Origin: Flavobacterium sp. CS20
Lineage (GTDB): Bacteria; Bacteroidota; Bacteroidia; Flavobacteriales; Flavobacteriaceae
Direction of reading: 5' to 3'
Length of the DNA stretch: 64,000 bases
Assembly (NCBI RefSeq): GCF_018080005.1
Contig: NZ_CP073015.1
Coordinates: forward strand, 1,240,001 to 1,304,000
The position numbers and the translations under genes were made by a program. The stretch's first letter is position 1. Every line of letters begins with the position of its first letter. The notes under the pieces were generated by a model. It did not search any database, was not told the DNA's origin, and saw only the letters and a list, made by a program, of their open reading frames with translations. Shown here in pieces: positions 51,054 to 59,028 of the stretch.

Positions 51054-51572
51054 TTAAATGTCAATCATTTGGGCTAAATCGTCAAAATTCATTTTATCTG
51101 AAAGCAGCATCATTTTATAAAAATTTGACGGGTTTAAGTCATCGCCAAGCAATCTTAAAACGATAAAACCTTTGCTATTATCGTTAGCATAAATAACTAT
51201 CTCTTGAACTTTGTCTTCTAAATCGTCTGCATACATCTTCATCTGTCGACCTTTGTCATTAACTGACATCAATTGTTGACTACTAAACTCTTTTGATAAA
51301 ATTGTTGTGAGCTGTGTGCGTTTTTCTACATAATAGTCTTCTTTCGTGTTGTCTTTTTTAAAGGCGAGAAGATTAACCTTTCTGACATCTTTAAAGAGTG
51401 ATTGCTGTTCTTCAGACAGGTCTTCAAAATTGTCTATGAATGTTTTGAGCGAAAAGTCTAAACTGATAAAGTTTTCGTCGTCTTTATGGTCAACCATATA
51501 GGTTTGCAGAGAATTGGTTTGACAAGATATCAAAACCAAGAGACTGAGGCATAATGTGATTATAGTTTTCAT
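51054..51572 (-). CDS. DUF4252 domain lipoprotein
   Basis: 172 residues with a lipoprotein signal peptide (lipobox LISC, Cys17). The rest matches the DUF4252 family of Bacteroidota: KAFIDNFEDL-like helix near 45, RKVNLLAFKKD near 72, VYANDNSKGFIVLRLLGDDLNP near 135. Its function is unknown and it is probably attached to a membrane on the periplasmic side. It is last of four genes in the sigma factor module and starts 11 bp after the next paralogue. Confidence 0.8.
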   Translation of the reverse strand: MKTIITLCLSLLVLISCQTNSLQTYMVDHKDDENFISLDFSLKTFIDNFEDLSEEQQSLFKDVRKVNLLAFKKDNTKEDYYVEKRTQLTTILSKEFSSQQLMSVNDKGRQMKMYADDLEDKVQEIVIYANDNSKGFIVLRLLGDDLNPSNFYKMMLLSDKMNFDDLAQMIDI

Positions 51573-51582
51573 AATTGAGATT

Positions 51583-52095
51583 TTATTTTTTGTTTAAAGA
51601 ATCAGCACCAGGCACTTTTAGGTCTTTGGCTAATTTTGAAACTTGACGCAAATCAATTAAACCATTGATGATAATAACGACAGTTTCTCCATTGTCATCA
51701 ATTCCATTGACGTGCATAAATAATTGTTTGACTTCGTCATCAGTATTACCAGGTTTAAAGTGAAAAGTTACATGTTTCCCGTCTTCATTGACACGCATCA
51801 ATTCTTCAAGATTATTATTCTTAATATATGACTTTGCATCACCGTTAAGTTCATTACTCATTTTTGAGTCGTTAGTCTTTAAAACTTTGATATTTTCAAG
51901 ATTATTGATAAGCTTGACATACTCTTGGGTCTCTTTATCTTTACTGTCTAAATCAAGTCTGCTCATTAATTTAAACATATTTTTATTGATAATCACTGAG
52001 CTTACACTCGGGTTATTTTCGTATCGTTCAAAGTCTTGTGCTTGGACAAAACTCGCAAATAAAACAGCTGATATGGTAATTAAAATTGTTTTCAT
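51583..52095 (-). CDS. DUF4252 domain secreted protein
   Basis: 170 residues from the ATG at 52095, which gives a clear signal peptide MKTILITISAVLFASFVQAQ. An ATG 36 bases upstream would put Asn/Leu-rich residues before it. The DUF4252 region spans about 25-160 (VSSVIINKNMFKLM, LKTNDSKMSNELN, VVIIINGLIDLRQVSKLAK). It is paralogous to the following lipoprotein gene but without a lipobox Cys, so probably periplasmic. Function unknown; likely under the adjacent ECF sigma factor. Confidence 0.8.
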   Translation of the reverse strand: MKTILITISAVLFASFVQAQDFERYENNPSVSSVIINKNMFKLMSRLDLDSKDKETQEYVKLINNLENIKVLKTNDSKMSNELNGDAKSYIKNNNLEELMRVNEDGKHVTFHFKPGNTDDEVKQLFMHVNGIDDNGETVVIIINGLIDLRQVSKLAKDLKVPGADSLNKK

Positions 52096-52111
52096 CGTTT
52101 TTGTATTTAAA

Positions 52112-52561
52112 TTAAGGTTTAAGTTTATCAATGTATTTTGTTTTGATTTCTTCTAAAGTTGAAAGATTTTGAATGTCTTTGGTGTTGGAATTGATATGAC
52201 TTCCTATCAGTTCAAAAACTTTTATGGTTTCTTGCAAGGCCAATTCTGGGTCGTCATAAGTGCCTAAATCTTTAGTGCTATTTCGGTGATTATAAAACCA
52301 AGCTCCAGCAAGACAGACTAACAATATAGCGACGTATTTGTAAAATGGTTTAAAAGACTTTTTCGCTTTTGGCTTAAAAGATTGTTGAGGTTTTGCTGTC
52401 TTGCTGTTTTCAAAATAGCTAAACATATTTTGATAGACCTGCCATTCAGGTTTAACCTTGTTGTTTATAAAATATTGAGCAAGTAGTTGTTCTTCTTCAA
52501 TATGTGTTTTGCCTTCAAGGTATTTGTCTATCAATTGGCTGATGTCATGCTCTGTTTTCAT
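52112..52561 (-). CDS. Small membrane protein, putative anti-sigma factor
   Basis: 149 residues. The N-terminal part (about 1-55, HDISQLIDKYLEGKTHIEEEQLLAQYF) resembles the helical cytoplasmic segment of Bacteroidota anti-sigma factors. One transmembrane helix follows at about 77-93 (YVAILLVCLAGAWF), then a short periplasmic tail. It overlaps the sigma gene by 17 bp. This position and topology support an anti-sigma role, but no zinc HxxxCxxC motif is present. Inference from context. Confidence 0.6.
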   Translation of the reverse strand: MKTEHDISQLIDKYLEGKTHIEEEQLLAQYFINNKVKPEWQVYQNMFSYFENSKTAKPQQSFKPKAKKSFKPFYKYVAILLVCLAGAWFYNHRNSTKDLGTYDDPELALQETIKVFELIGSHINSNTKDIQNLSTLEEIKTKYIDKLKP

Positions 52562-53057
52562 TTTTTTGTTGTTTTGAAAGTCGTTCTACTAAATTTTTTC
52601 TCGCTCTCGACAAAGTAACACGCACTGCCGTTGGTTTCATATCCATTATTTCGCAAATTTTATCATAATCGTATCCTTCTATTTGACGCAAATGCAAAAC
52701 CATACTTTGTGCTTTGGGCAAGGTTTTCATCATAGCTTCTACTCTATTCCAATCTTGTTTAGCTTCTAATTGTTGATGCGGATCTGCCGAGCTATTTTCA
52801 TAATTGGTATGCACCAATCTCAAGTTATTATTAGCTTTGAGTTTTAACTGGTCTAAACAATGATTTTTGGTCATAGTCATTGCATAGGCTTCTATATTTT
52901 TAATATTTTCAAGTCCGTTTTTTTGGTTCCACAATTTAATCATCACTTCTTGCGTAGCGTCTTCTCTTGCATCAGATGAAGTTAACAAGCGTTTAGACAA
53001 CCTGAAAATCTTTTGTTGTATTGGAATGACTAAACGATTAAATTCTGAAACTTTCAT
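52545..53057 (-). CDS. ECF RNA polymerase sigma factor
   Basis: 170-residue sigma-70 family protein. Region 2 spans about 8-75 (FRLSKRLLTSSDAREDATQEVMIKLW) and region 4 about 105-160 (LPKAQSMVLHLRQIEGYDYDKICEIMDMKPTAVRVTLSRARKNL). No region 1.1 or 3, typical of ECF factors. A promoter of ECF form lies 22 bp upstream of its start, so it likely autoregulates. It leads a four-gene cluster with a membrane protein and two DUF4252 proteins. The stimulus is unknown. Confidence 0.92.
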   Translation of the reverse strand: MKVSEFNRLVIPIQQKIFRLSKRLLTSSDAREDATQEVMIKLWNQKNGLENIKNIEAYAMTMTKNHCLDQLKLKANNNLRLVHTNYENSSADPHQQLEAKQDWNRVEAMMKTLPKAQSMVLHLRQIEGYDYDKICEIMDMKPTAVRVTLSRARKNLVERLSKQQKNENRA

Positions 53058-53382
53058 ATTTATTGGTTACACTTTCTCGACGAGTTGATATTAATTTTGT
53101 TACAATAATTATTAAAAATATGGTATTTTTTTAATTAATTGATAAGCCTAAACAGATTTGCTCTCAAATTAGGGATAATCGAAAAAATACAGCTGATAAC
53201 CCAACTCGAAGCTCATTAATATTATAACAATACTTTTAGAAATTGAGTTAAAATTGTAAATTTAGCGTAACAATTTGTAAAAGTTTAGACCTATTGTGGT
53301 GTTGAAAAATATGAAAATAAGTTATCGCAAAGGATTTTTATGTGATATAATAAATTGTATTTTTACGCATTATTTTTAGCAC
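53058..53382. other. Divergent regulatory region between ECF module and parA
   Basis: 325 bp, very AT-rich. Apart from the ECF-type promoter near the sigma factor, it must hold the parA promoter. No full TAnnTTTG match and no parS-like 16-bp palindrome were found. Confidence 0.35.
53079..53104 (-). promoter_or_regulatory. Candidate autoregulated ECF promoter of the sigma factor module
   Basis: On the minus strand TGTAAC (53104-53099) is followed after 16 bases by CGTC (53082-53079), the -35/-10 form used by many autoregulated ECF sigma factors of this phylum. The sigma factor ATG is 22 bases downstream. Confidence 0.6.
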
Positions 53383-54150
53383 ATGGGAAAAATTATAGCT
53401 ATAGCTAATCAGAAAGGCGGTGTTGGTAAAACAACTACAGCAGTAAACTTGGCTCAAAGACTTGGCGTTTTAGAAAAGAAAGTCTTGTTGATTGATGCCG
53501 ATCCACAAGCCAATGCGACTTCTGGTTTGGGCATTAATGTTGACGAGGTTGAAAACAGCAGTTATCAACTTCTAGAACACACGCAGGAAGCTAAAAACTT
53601 AGTCGTTTCTACAGATTCGCCAAACTTAGATTTGATTCCAGCACATATTGATTTAGTCGCCATTGAAATAGAATTGGTAGATCAAGATAATCGTGAGCAA
53701 ATGCTAAAAATGGCAATTGATGATTTGCGTTCTCTCTATGATTACATTATTATAGATTGTGCACCATCTTTAGGCTTGCTGACTTTGAACGCGTTGACGG
53801 CTTCTGATTCCGTGCTAATTCCGATACAATGCGAATATTTTGCTCTTGAAGGTTTGGGTAAATTGTTGAATACCATAAAAAGTGTTCAAAAATTGCACAA
53901 TCCTAATTTAGATATTGAAGGCTTATTGCTTACCATGTATGATGCACGTTTAAGATTGTCTAACCAAGTGATTGATGAAGTAAAAAAGCATTTTGCTGAT
54001 ATGGTGTTTGACACTATCATACAACGTAATGTGCGGTTGAGCGAAGCCCCGAGTTACGGTGAAAGCATTATAAAATATGACGCTGCAAGTCGTGGTGCTA
54101 ATAACTACTTGAGCCTTGCCGAAGAATTATTAAAACAAAATCAAACTTAA
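53383..54150 (+). CDS. parA: Chromosome partitioning ATPase ParA (Soj)
   Basis: 255-residue deviant Walker ATPase. Walker A ANQKGGVGKTTTAVNLA (about 7-23), DADPQANATSG near 41-51, IIIDCAPSLG near 120, and the C-terminal NVRLSEAPSYGESI motif are typical of chromosomal ParA. It acts with ParB on parS sites to segregate origins. parB follows directly and the cluster continues DUF5683-dapB-lepB-wbqC on one strand. Confidence 0.96.
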   Translation: MGKIIAIANQKGGVGKTTTAVNLAQRLGVLEKKVLLIDADPQANATSGLGINVDEVENSSYQLLEHTQEAKNLVVSTDSPNLDLIPAHIDLVAIEIELVDQDNREQMLKMAIDDLRSLYDYIIIDCAPSLGLLTLNALTASDSVLIPIQCEYFALEGLGKLLNTIKSVQKLHNPNLDIEGLLLTMYDARLRLSNQVIDEVKKHFADMVFDTIIQRNVRLSEAPSYGESIIKYDAASRGANNYLSLAEELLKQNQT

Positions 54151-54160
54151 ATTTTATACT

Positions 54161-55045
54161 AAAGCCAAAAAAAAACAAGCTTTAGGACGTGGACTTTCAG
54201 CCTTACTGAATGATCCAGAACAGGATATTAAATCTGTTGAAGATGAAAATGCTGATAAAGTTGTTGGCAGTATAGTTGAATTAGAACTTGCTCATATTGA
54301 AGTAAATCCGTTTCAGCCACGTAGTAGTTTCAATGAAGAACATTTAGAAGAATTAGCTTCTTCTATTCGTGAACTTGGTGTGATACAACCCATTACCGCC
54401 AGGAAAATAGACCGCAACCAATACCAGTTGGTGTCTGGTGAGCGTCGTTTTAGAGCATCTAAACTTGCTGGACTTCAAACTATTCCGGCTTATATCAGAA
54501 TTGCCAACGATCAAGAAGCTCTGGAAATGGACTTGGTTGAAAATATACAACGCCAAGATTTAGACCCGATTGAAATTGCTTTGTCTTACCAAAGATTGAT
54601 TGATGAAATCGATTTAACTCAAGAGCAAATGAGTTCACGTGTAGGAAAAAAACGCTCAACTATTACCAATTATCTAAGATTGCTCAAACTTGACCCTATA
54701 ATTCAAACCGGAATGCGTGATGGATTTGTCACTATGGGTCATGGCAGAGCTTTAGTGAATATTGATGATTCCAAAACACAAATCAAAATTTATCAAAAAA
54801 TATTGAAAGACAAACTTTCAGTGAGAGCAACCGAAGATTTGGTAAGACAACACAATCAAAAAGGCGAAACAACACAAAAAACAGACGTCCAACCAAAATC
54901 TTTTAGTGTTGAAAAAAAACATATTTCAAAATTTTTTGGAACTAAAGTTGACATAAAAGTGAACCAAAAAGGCAATGGCAGAATCATTATTCCGTTTGCA
55001 TCTGAAGAAGATTTGAATCGTATTCACGAGTTATTGAATAAATAA
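54161..55045 (+). CDS. parB: Chromosome partitioning protein ParB, start codon lost
   Basis: CTP-dependent clamp binding parS DNA. The conserved frame is open from 54134, with family-like residues from 54161 (KAKKKQALGRGLSALLNDPEQDI) to 55045. It contains the ParB N-terminal domain (NPFQPR, GERRFRA), the HTH region (LTQEQMSSRVGKKRSTITNYLRLLKLD, then MGHGRALV) and the C-terminal dimer domain. No ATG, GTG or TTG lies in frame between the stop at 54131 and the GTG at 54380. The sequence TTTTATACTAAAGCC would read ATG ACT AAA GCC if one G were restored, giving a normal N-terminus. Starting at 54380 would remove 73 residues, including the first CTP-binding motif. Confident in identity, not in expression. 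Confidence 0.85.
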   Translation, partial: KAKKKQALGRGLSALLNDPEQDIKSVEDENADKVVGSIVELELAHIEVNPFQPRSSFNEEHLEELASSIRELGVIQPITARKIDRNQYQLVSGERRFRASKLAGLQTIPAYIRIANDQEALEMDLVENIQRQDLDPIEIALSYQRLIDEIDLTQEQMSSRVGKKRSTITNYLRLLKLDPIIQTGMRDGFVTMGHGRALVNIDDSKTQIKIYQKILKDKLSVRATEDLVRQHNQKGETTQKTDVQPKSFSVEKKHISKFFGTKVDIKVNQKGNGRIIIPFASEEDLNRIHELLNK

Positions 55046-55053
55046 TTTAAACC

Positions 55054-55638
55054 TTGAAAAACACAATTTTCATAGCTATCGTCATTTGCTTTGTAGGAAA
55101 TATTTTTGCTCAAAATGATAGTATTCCTGTCAACGAAGAGCTACAATTTGACAAAGCCGTTGATAGCAAAAGTTTTGAAGCCAATCCATTTGATGCTAAT
55201 GCTCCAGCAAAAGCCGCATTTTATTCTGCGGTATTGCCTGGTTTAGGTCAAGCTTATAACAAAAGCTATTGGAAAATTCCTTTAGTTTACCTCGCAATTG
55301 GAACACCTATGTATTTTTATTTTGATAATAATTCAAAATACAACCGTTACCGCGATGCCTATAAAAGTCGATTGGCTGGTTTTGAAAACGACGAGTATAT
55401 TGGAATTTTAAGCGATGATGATTTAGTAGAAGCCCAGAAATTATTCAGAGAAAACAGAGATTTATCATTATTATTAACCATCGCGACTTACATTCTCAAT
55501 ATTATTGATGCTAATGTAGAAGCCCATTTAAACCAATTTAATATCTCTGATGATTTATCTTTGCGACCACATCAAGTTCAAAACTTTTCAACGGGTCAAC
55601 AGGCTTTTGGTTTATCGTTAAATTTAAAATTAAACTGA
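55054..55638 (+). CDS. DUF5683 domain membrane protein
   Basis: 194 residues starting with TTG. A signal peptide MKNTIFIAIVICFVGNIFAQ is followed by the DUF5683 core: AAFYSAVLPGLGQAYNKSYWKIPLVYLAIGTPMYFYF (about 63-100) and ATYILNIIDANVEAHL near 150. Probably two membrane segments. Function unknown. It sits between parB and dapB and is well conserved in this position across flavobacteria. The stop overlaps the dapB start by one base (TGATG). Confidence 0.82.
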   Translation: MKNTIFIAIVICFVGNIFAQNDSIPVNEELQFDKAVDSKSFEANPFDANAPAKAAFYSAVLPGLGQAYNKSYWKIPLVYLAIGTPMYFYFDNNSKYNRYRDAYKSRLAGFENDEYIGILSDDDLVEAQKLFRENRDLSLLLTIATYILNIIDANVEAHLNQFNISDDLSLRPHQVQNFSTGQQAFGLSLNLKLN

Positions 55639-56348
55639 TGAAAATAGCACTTTTAGGATACGGAAAAATGGGACAAAGCATTGCTGAAATAGCCAAAGAG
55701 CAAAATCATAACATCGTTTATAAAACCAATAATAAACCTGATTTCGAACAAGTCAAAAAAGCCGATGTAGCCATTGAATTTAGCATTCCTGAAGTCGCTT
55801 TTTACAATATTTCAGAATGTATCAAACACCAAATTCCTGTGATTTCTGGCACTACAGGTTGGTTAGACAAGTTTGATACCGCTAAAAAATTAGCTAAACA
55901 ACATCAGTCTAAATTTTTATATGCATCTAATTTTAGTATTGGTGTAAATTTGTTTTTTAAACTCAATACCATGTTAGCTAAAATTATGAAAACCCAACAA
56001 GATTACAAGGTAGATATTTCTGAAATTCATCACCTTGAAAAAAAAGATGCTCCAAGTGGTACGGCTATCAGTTTAGCTAAACAAATCATAGAGCATTCTG
56101 ATTATAAAACATGGTCGCATCCACCTAAATCAAATAACAACTTAGATATTCCTATCGAAGCTTATAGAGAAAAAGGAATTTTTGGTACGCACATAATCAG
56201 TTACAAATCTAAAATTGACGATATTGAAATCAAACACACCGCACACAGCAGAAAAGGATTTGCTCTCGGAGCCGTTTTAGCCGCAGAATGGCTTGTGAAT
56301 CACAATAAATACGGTTGCTTTGATATGAGCGACGTTCTTAATATTTAA
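55638..56348 (+). CDS. dapB: 4-hydroxy-tetrahydrodipicolinate reductase
   Basis: NAD(P)H-dependent enzyme of lysine/diaminopimelate synthesis. 236 residues, with dinucleotide loop LGYGKMGQSI (5-14), SGTTGW near 74, FSIGVNLFF near 97 and catalytic EIHHLEKKDAPSGTA (about 130-144) with the His pair and Lys. The length is typical of the shorter bacterial forms. Translationally coupled to the DUF5683 gene, and followed 19 bp later by lepB. Confidence 0.96.
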   Translation: MKIALLGYGKMGQSIAEIAKEQNHNIVYKTNNKPDFEQVKKADVAIEFSIPEVAFYNISECIKHQIPVISGTTGWLDKFDTAKKLAKQHQSKFLYASNFSIGVNLFFKLNTMLAKIMKTQQDYKVDISEIHHLEKKDAPSGTAISLAKQIIEHSDYKTWSHPPKSNNNLDIPIEAYREKGIFGTHIISYKSKIDDIEIKHTAHSRKGFALGAVLAAEWLVNHNKYGCFDMSDVLNI

Positions 56349-56367
56349 AAATCTTACATTAAATCCT

Positions 56368-57935
56368 ATGAATTTATTTGACATTTTAATTCTAATCTTG
56401 ATAATTCAAGTCATCCATTTTTTAGGGACTTGGAAGTTGTATAAACGTGCAGGTCGCTCAGCTTGGCAAGCCATAATTCCTGTTTATAATGCTTATATTT
56501 TAATGAAAATTATCAATAGACCGTGGTGGTGGATATTTTTATTATTCATCCCCATTGTTCAACTATTGATGTTTCCTGTGATTTGGATTGAAACCGCAAA
56601 AAGTTTTGGTTATAATGACACAAAAGATGGGATTTTGGCAGTCGTAACTTTAGGATTGTACATCTACTATATCAATTACTTTACCACTAGCGAATATGAA
56701 GGAAATCGAGAGCTAAAAGCCAAAACCAAAGCTGGTGAAACCCTCGGTTCTATTGTTTTTGCCGTGGTTGCAGCAACGATAGTTCACACGTATTTTATAC
56801 AACCTTTTACCATTCCGACGTCTTCACTTGAAAAATCCTTACTTGTTGGCGATTTTTTGTTTGTAAGTAAGTTTCATTACGGTGCAAGAACACCTGGAAC
56901 AGCCTTGGCTTTTCCAATGGTTCACGACACTATTCCTGGGCTTAAAATCAAATCTTATGCCAATAAACCACAGTCGCCGATGTTTCGTTTGCCTGGATTT
57001 GAAGATGTAAGTCGCAATGATATTGTCGTTTTTAATTTGACCATAGATACCGTACGTATTTTGGATATTCTGGACCTAAAAACTATTTAAAACCCATCGA
57101 TAAAAAATCAAATTACGTTAAGCGAGCTGTTGGTGTTGCTGGTGATTCTTTAGAAATTAAAAATGGAAAAGTTTACACCAACGGGCAACCGCTTCAACTT
57201 CCTGAACGAGCTGATCTGCAGTATTCCTATATCATCAAAGGTGATAATTTTAACCTAAATACTTTACAAAACCGTTATGATATTACAGACGGTTTTGGAT
57301 TTATCAATAGAGAGCAAGGCATTTTTAAAGCCATTGCTATTCCCAACTCAAAAATTGAACGCTTTAAAAAATTACCAAATGTGCAATCGGCAGTTAAAGA
57401 CATTTGGAGTAAAACAGATACAAAACCTTCAAAAAAAGTATTTCCAAATCAAGCTAAACGCGATTGGAATCGTGATAATTTTGGCCCAATTTATATTCCT
57501 GAAGCTGGTCAAACAGTTGATATCGATACCAATAGCGTGGACTTTTACAAACGTATCATAGAAGTTTATGAAGGTCGTGAAATGGGTGAAACACAAAATA
57601 TAAGCATCAAAGGCAACCAAGTTTTACTCAATGAAGAACCGATAACAAGCTATACATTTAAACAAAACTATTATTGGATGATGGGTGATAATCGCCATAA
57701 CAGTGAAGACAGCCGATTTTGGGGTTATGTTCCTGAAAACCATATTGTAGGAAAACCTGTTTTTATTTGGTTGAGTTTAGACCCAAACAAATCGGGCTTA
57801 AGCAAAATTCGTTGGGACAGAATGTTTACCACAGTTTCAGGTGAAGGCAAACGCGTGTCTTATTTACCTTATTTTCTTATCGGTTTGGTTTTAATTATAG
57901 GATTTAGTTATTTTAGAAAAAAACGAAAATCTTAA
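56368..57935 (+). pseudogene. lepB: Signal peptidase I with N-terminal membrane domain, frameshifted
   Basis: S26 serine protease that removes Sec signal peptides. The first part (56368-57090) has three N-terminal hydrophobic segments (DUF5684-like) and a fourth helix (about 125-145) before the catalytic segment TSSLEKSLLVGDFLFVSKF, with Ser153. It leaves frame at 57055-57057, where GTA CG-TAT TTT GGA lacks one base. The other frame then gives YFGYSGPKNY and NYVKRAVGVAGDSLEI, with the general-base Lys, and continues through a long insert to YWMMGDNRHNSEDSRFWG near the C-terminus and a final membrane helix. Reconstructed length is about 522 residues, normal for Flavobacteriaceae. Ser is followed by Leu where Met is usual. 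It is normally essential. Confidence 0.9.
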
Positions 57936-58550
57936 ATGTCACATGCCATTTTTTGTTTACCGTATTTTGGACCTATAAGTTTTTATAAATCACTTGTAGA
58001 GTATAAAGAAATTTATATTGAAGCGACTGAAAATTATCAAAAACAGTCTTACAGAAATCGCCAAAATATTTATGGTGCTAACGGTAAATTAATGTTGAAT
58101 ATTCCTGTAAAACACAGCGGTTCAAAACAACGTTTAAAATACCGAGAAAGTCAGATTGAAAATGATTTTTATTGGCAAAATTTGCATTTTAAATCCTTAG
58201 AAACTGCTTATCGTACATCGCCGTATTTTGAATTTTTTGAAGATGATATCGAGCCACTTTTTAAAGAAAAATTCAATTCTTTGTTTGACTTTAATCTGAA
58301 TTGCTTTAAAACTACTTTAGATTTATTAGACTTAGATATCAAGATTGAAATGACATCTGAATATGTAGAAAAGTATAACGACATTGATGATCAAAGAGAA
58401 CTTATCAAGGCCAAGTCAAAAACAGATTATAACATCAAACCATATCATCAAGTCTTTGAAGATAAATATGGTTTTATCTCTAATCTTAGCATTTTAGATT
58501 TGCTTTTTAACTTGGATCCTGAGAGTGTGAATTATCTAAAAAATTTATAG
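57936..58550 (+). CDS. WbqC family protein
   Basis: 204 residues. It opens with FCLPYFGPISFYKSLVEYKEIYIE, has SYRNRQNIYGANGKLMLNIPVKH near 36-60 and SPYFEFFEDDIEPLF near 94, the WbqC-like pattern. The family is found near polysaccharide genes and may be an enzyme of nucleotide-sugar metabolism, but no reaction is proven for this branch. It begins at the base after the lepB stop, so shares its transcript. Confidence 0.85.
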   Translation: MSHAIFCLPYFGPISFYKSLVEYKEIYIEATENYQKQSYRNRQNIYGANGKLMLNIPVKHSGSKQRLKYRESQIENDFYWQNLHFKSLETAYRTSPYFEFFEDDIEPLFKEKFNSLFDFNLNCFKTTLDLLDLDIKIEMTSEYVEKYNDIDDQRELIKAKSKTDYNIKPYHQVFEDKYGFISNLSILDLLFNLDPESVNYLKNL

Positions 58551-58633
58551 TTGTATTTCAGTTATCACCAAATAATGATCTTAATAATCGACTTTATAAT
58601 TTTTAAAATTTAAAGAGTTTAAACTTTCGCTGA

Positions 58634-58831
58634 TTAAAAAACCAAAAAAAATCTTATAGGTTTGCCATTACTTTTATAAAATTGTAAATCGTCTGCATGA
58701 CAAACTCTATGGTAATCATCTTGATAATTTTCAATATCAACTTTTAGCTTTTCTAAATACTGAGTTGATAAATCAAATTTATGATAATCAGAAGAATTCT
58801 TATAATTTTTTAGAATTGGTTCAAATATCAT
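58634..58831 (-). CDS. Short hypothetical protein, possibly a gene remnant
   Basis: 65 residues, mostly polar with protein-like composition (SSDYHKFDLSTQYLEKLKVDIENYQDDYHRVCHADDLQFYK). It ends soon after a T8 run, and the next frame stays open about 20 codons more. Its ATG lies 10 bp from the left end of repeat copy 3, so it may be the tail of a gene cut by that insertion. No family recognised. Confidence 0.3.
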   Translation of the reverse strand: MIFEPILKNYKNSSDYHKFDLSTQYLEKLKVDIENYQDDYHRVCHADDLQFYKSNGKPIRFFLVF

Positions 58832-58841
58832 TAGTTAATTA

Positions 58842-59013
58842 ACGTGAGTTCGATTAATTTAAGGCTATAAATCAGACAATTACATCTTTTTGTTAGCAAA
58901 TTTTGTCATTTCGAACGAAGAATGAGGAGAAATCTCATCCTACTGAGATGTCTCGTCGCTCATGCTTCGCTCTATCGACATGACAAATGATTAAATATCT
59001 GTATTTTATATAT
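58842..59013. mobile_element. MITE-like element, copy 3 (right end missing)
   Basis: Starts ACGTGAGTTCGAT and follows the other copies through the 80-nt hairpin (58905-58984) and the TTAAATATCTGTATTTTATA tail. It then diverges at about 59011, so roughly the last 35 bp and the right inverted terminus are gone. The icmF stop codon is only about 15 bp beyond. The left flank TTAATTAA resembles the TTATAA-rich target of the other copies. The truncation means this copy cannot now move by itself. Confidence 0.8.
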
Positions 59014-59028
59014 ATTTAAGGAGGCTTA

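Noticed and set aside
53058..53382. parS site near parA
   Set aside because: No 16-bp palindrome resembling the parS consensus was visible here or elsewhere in the window.
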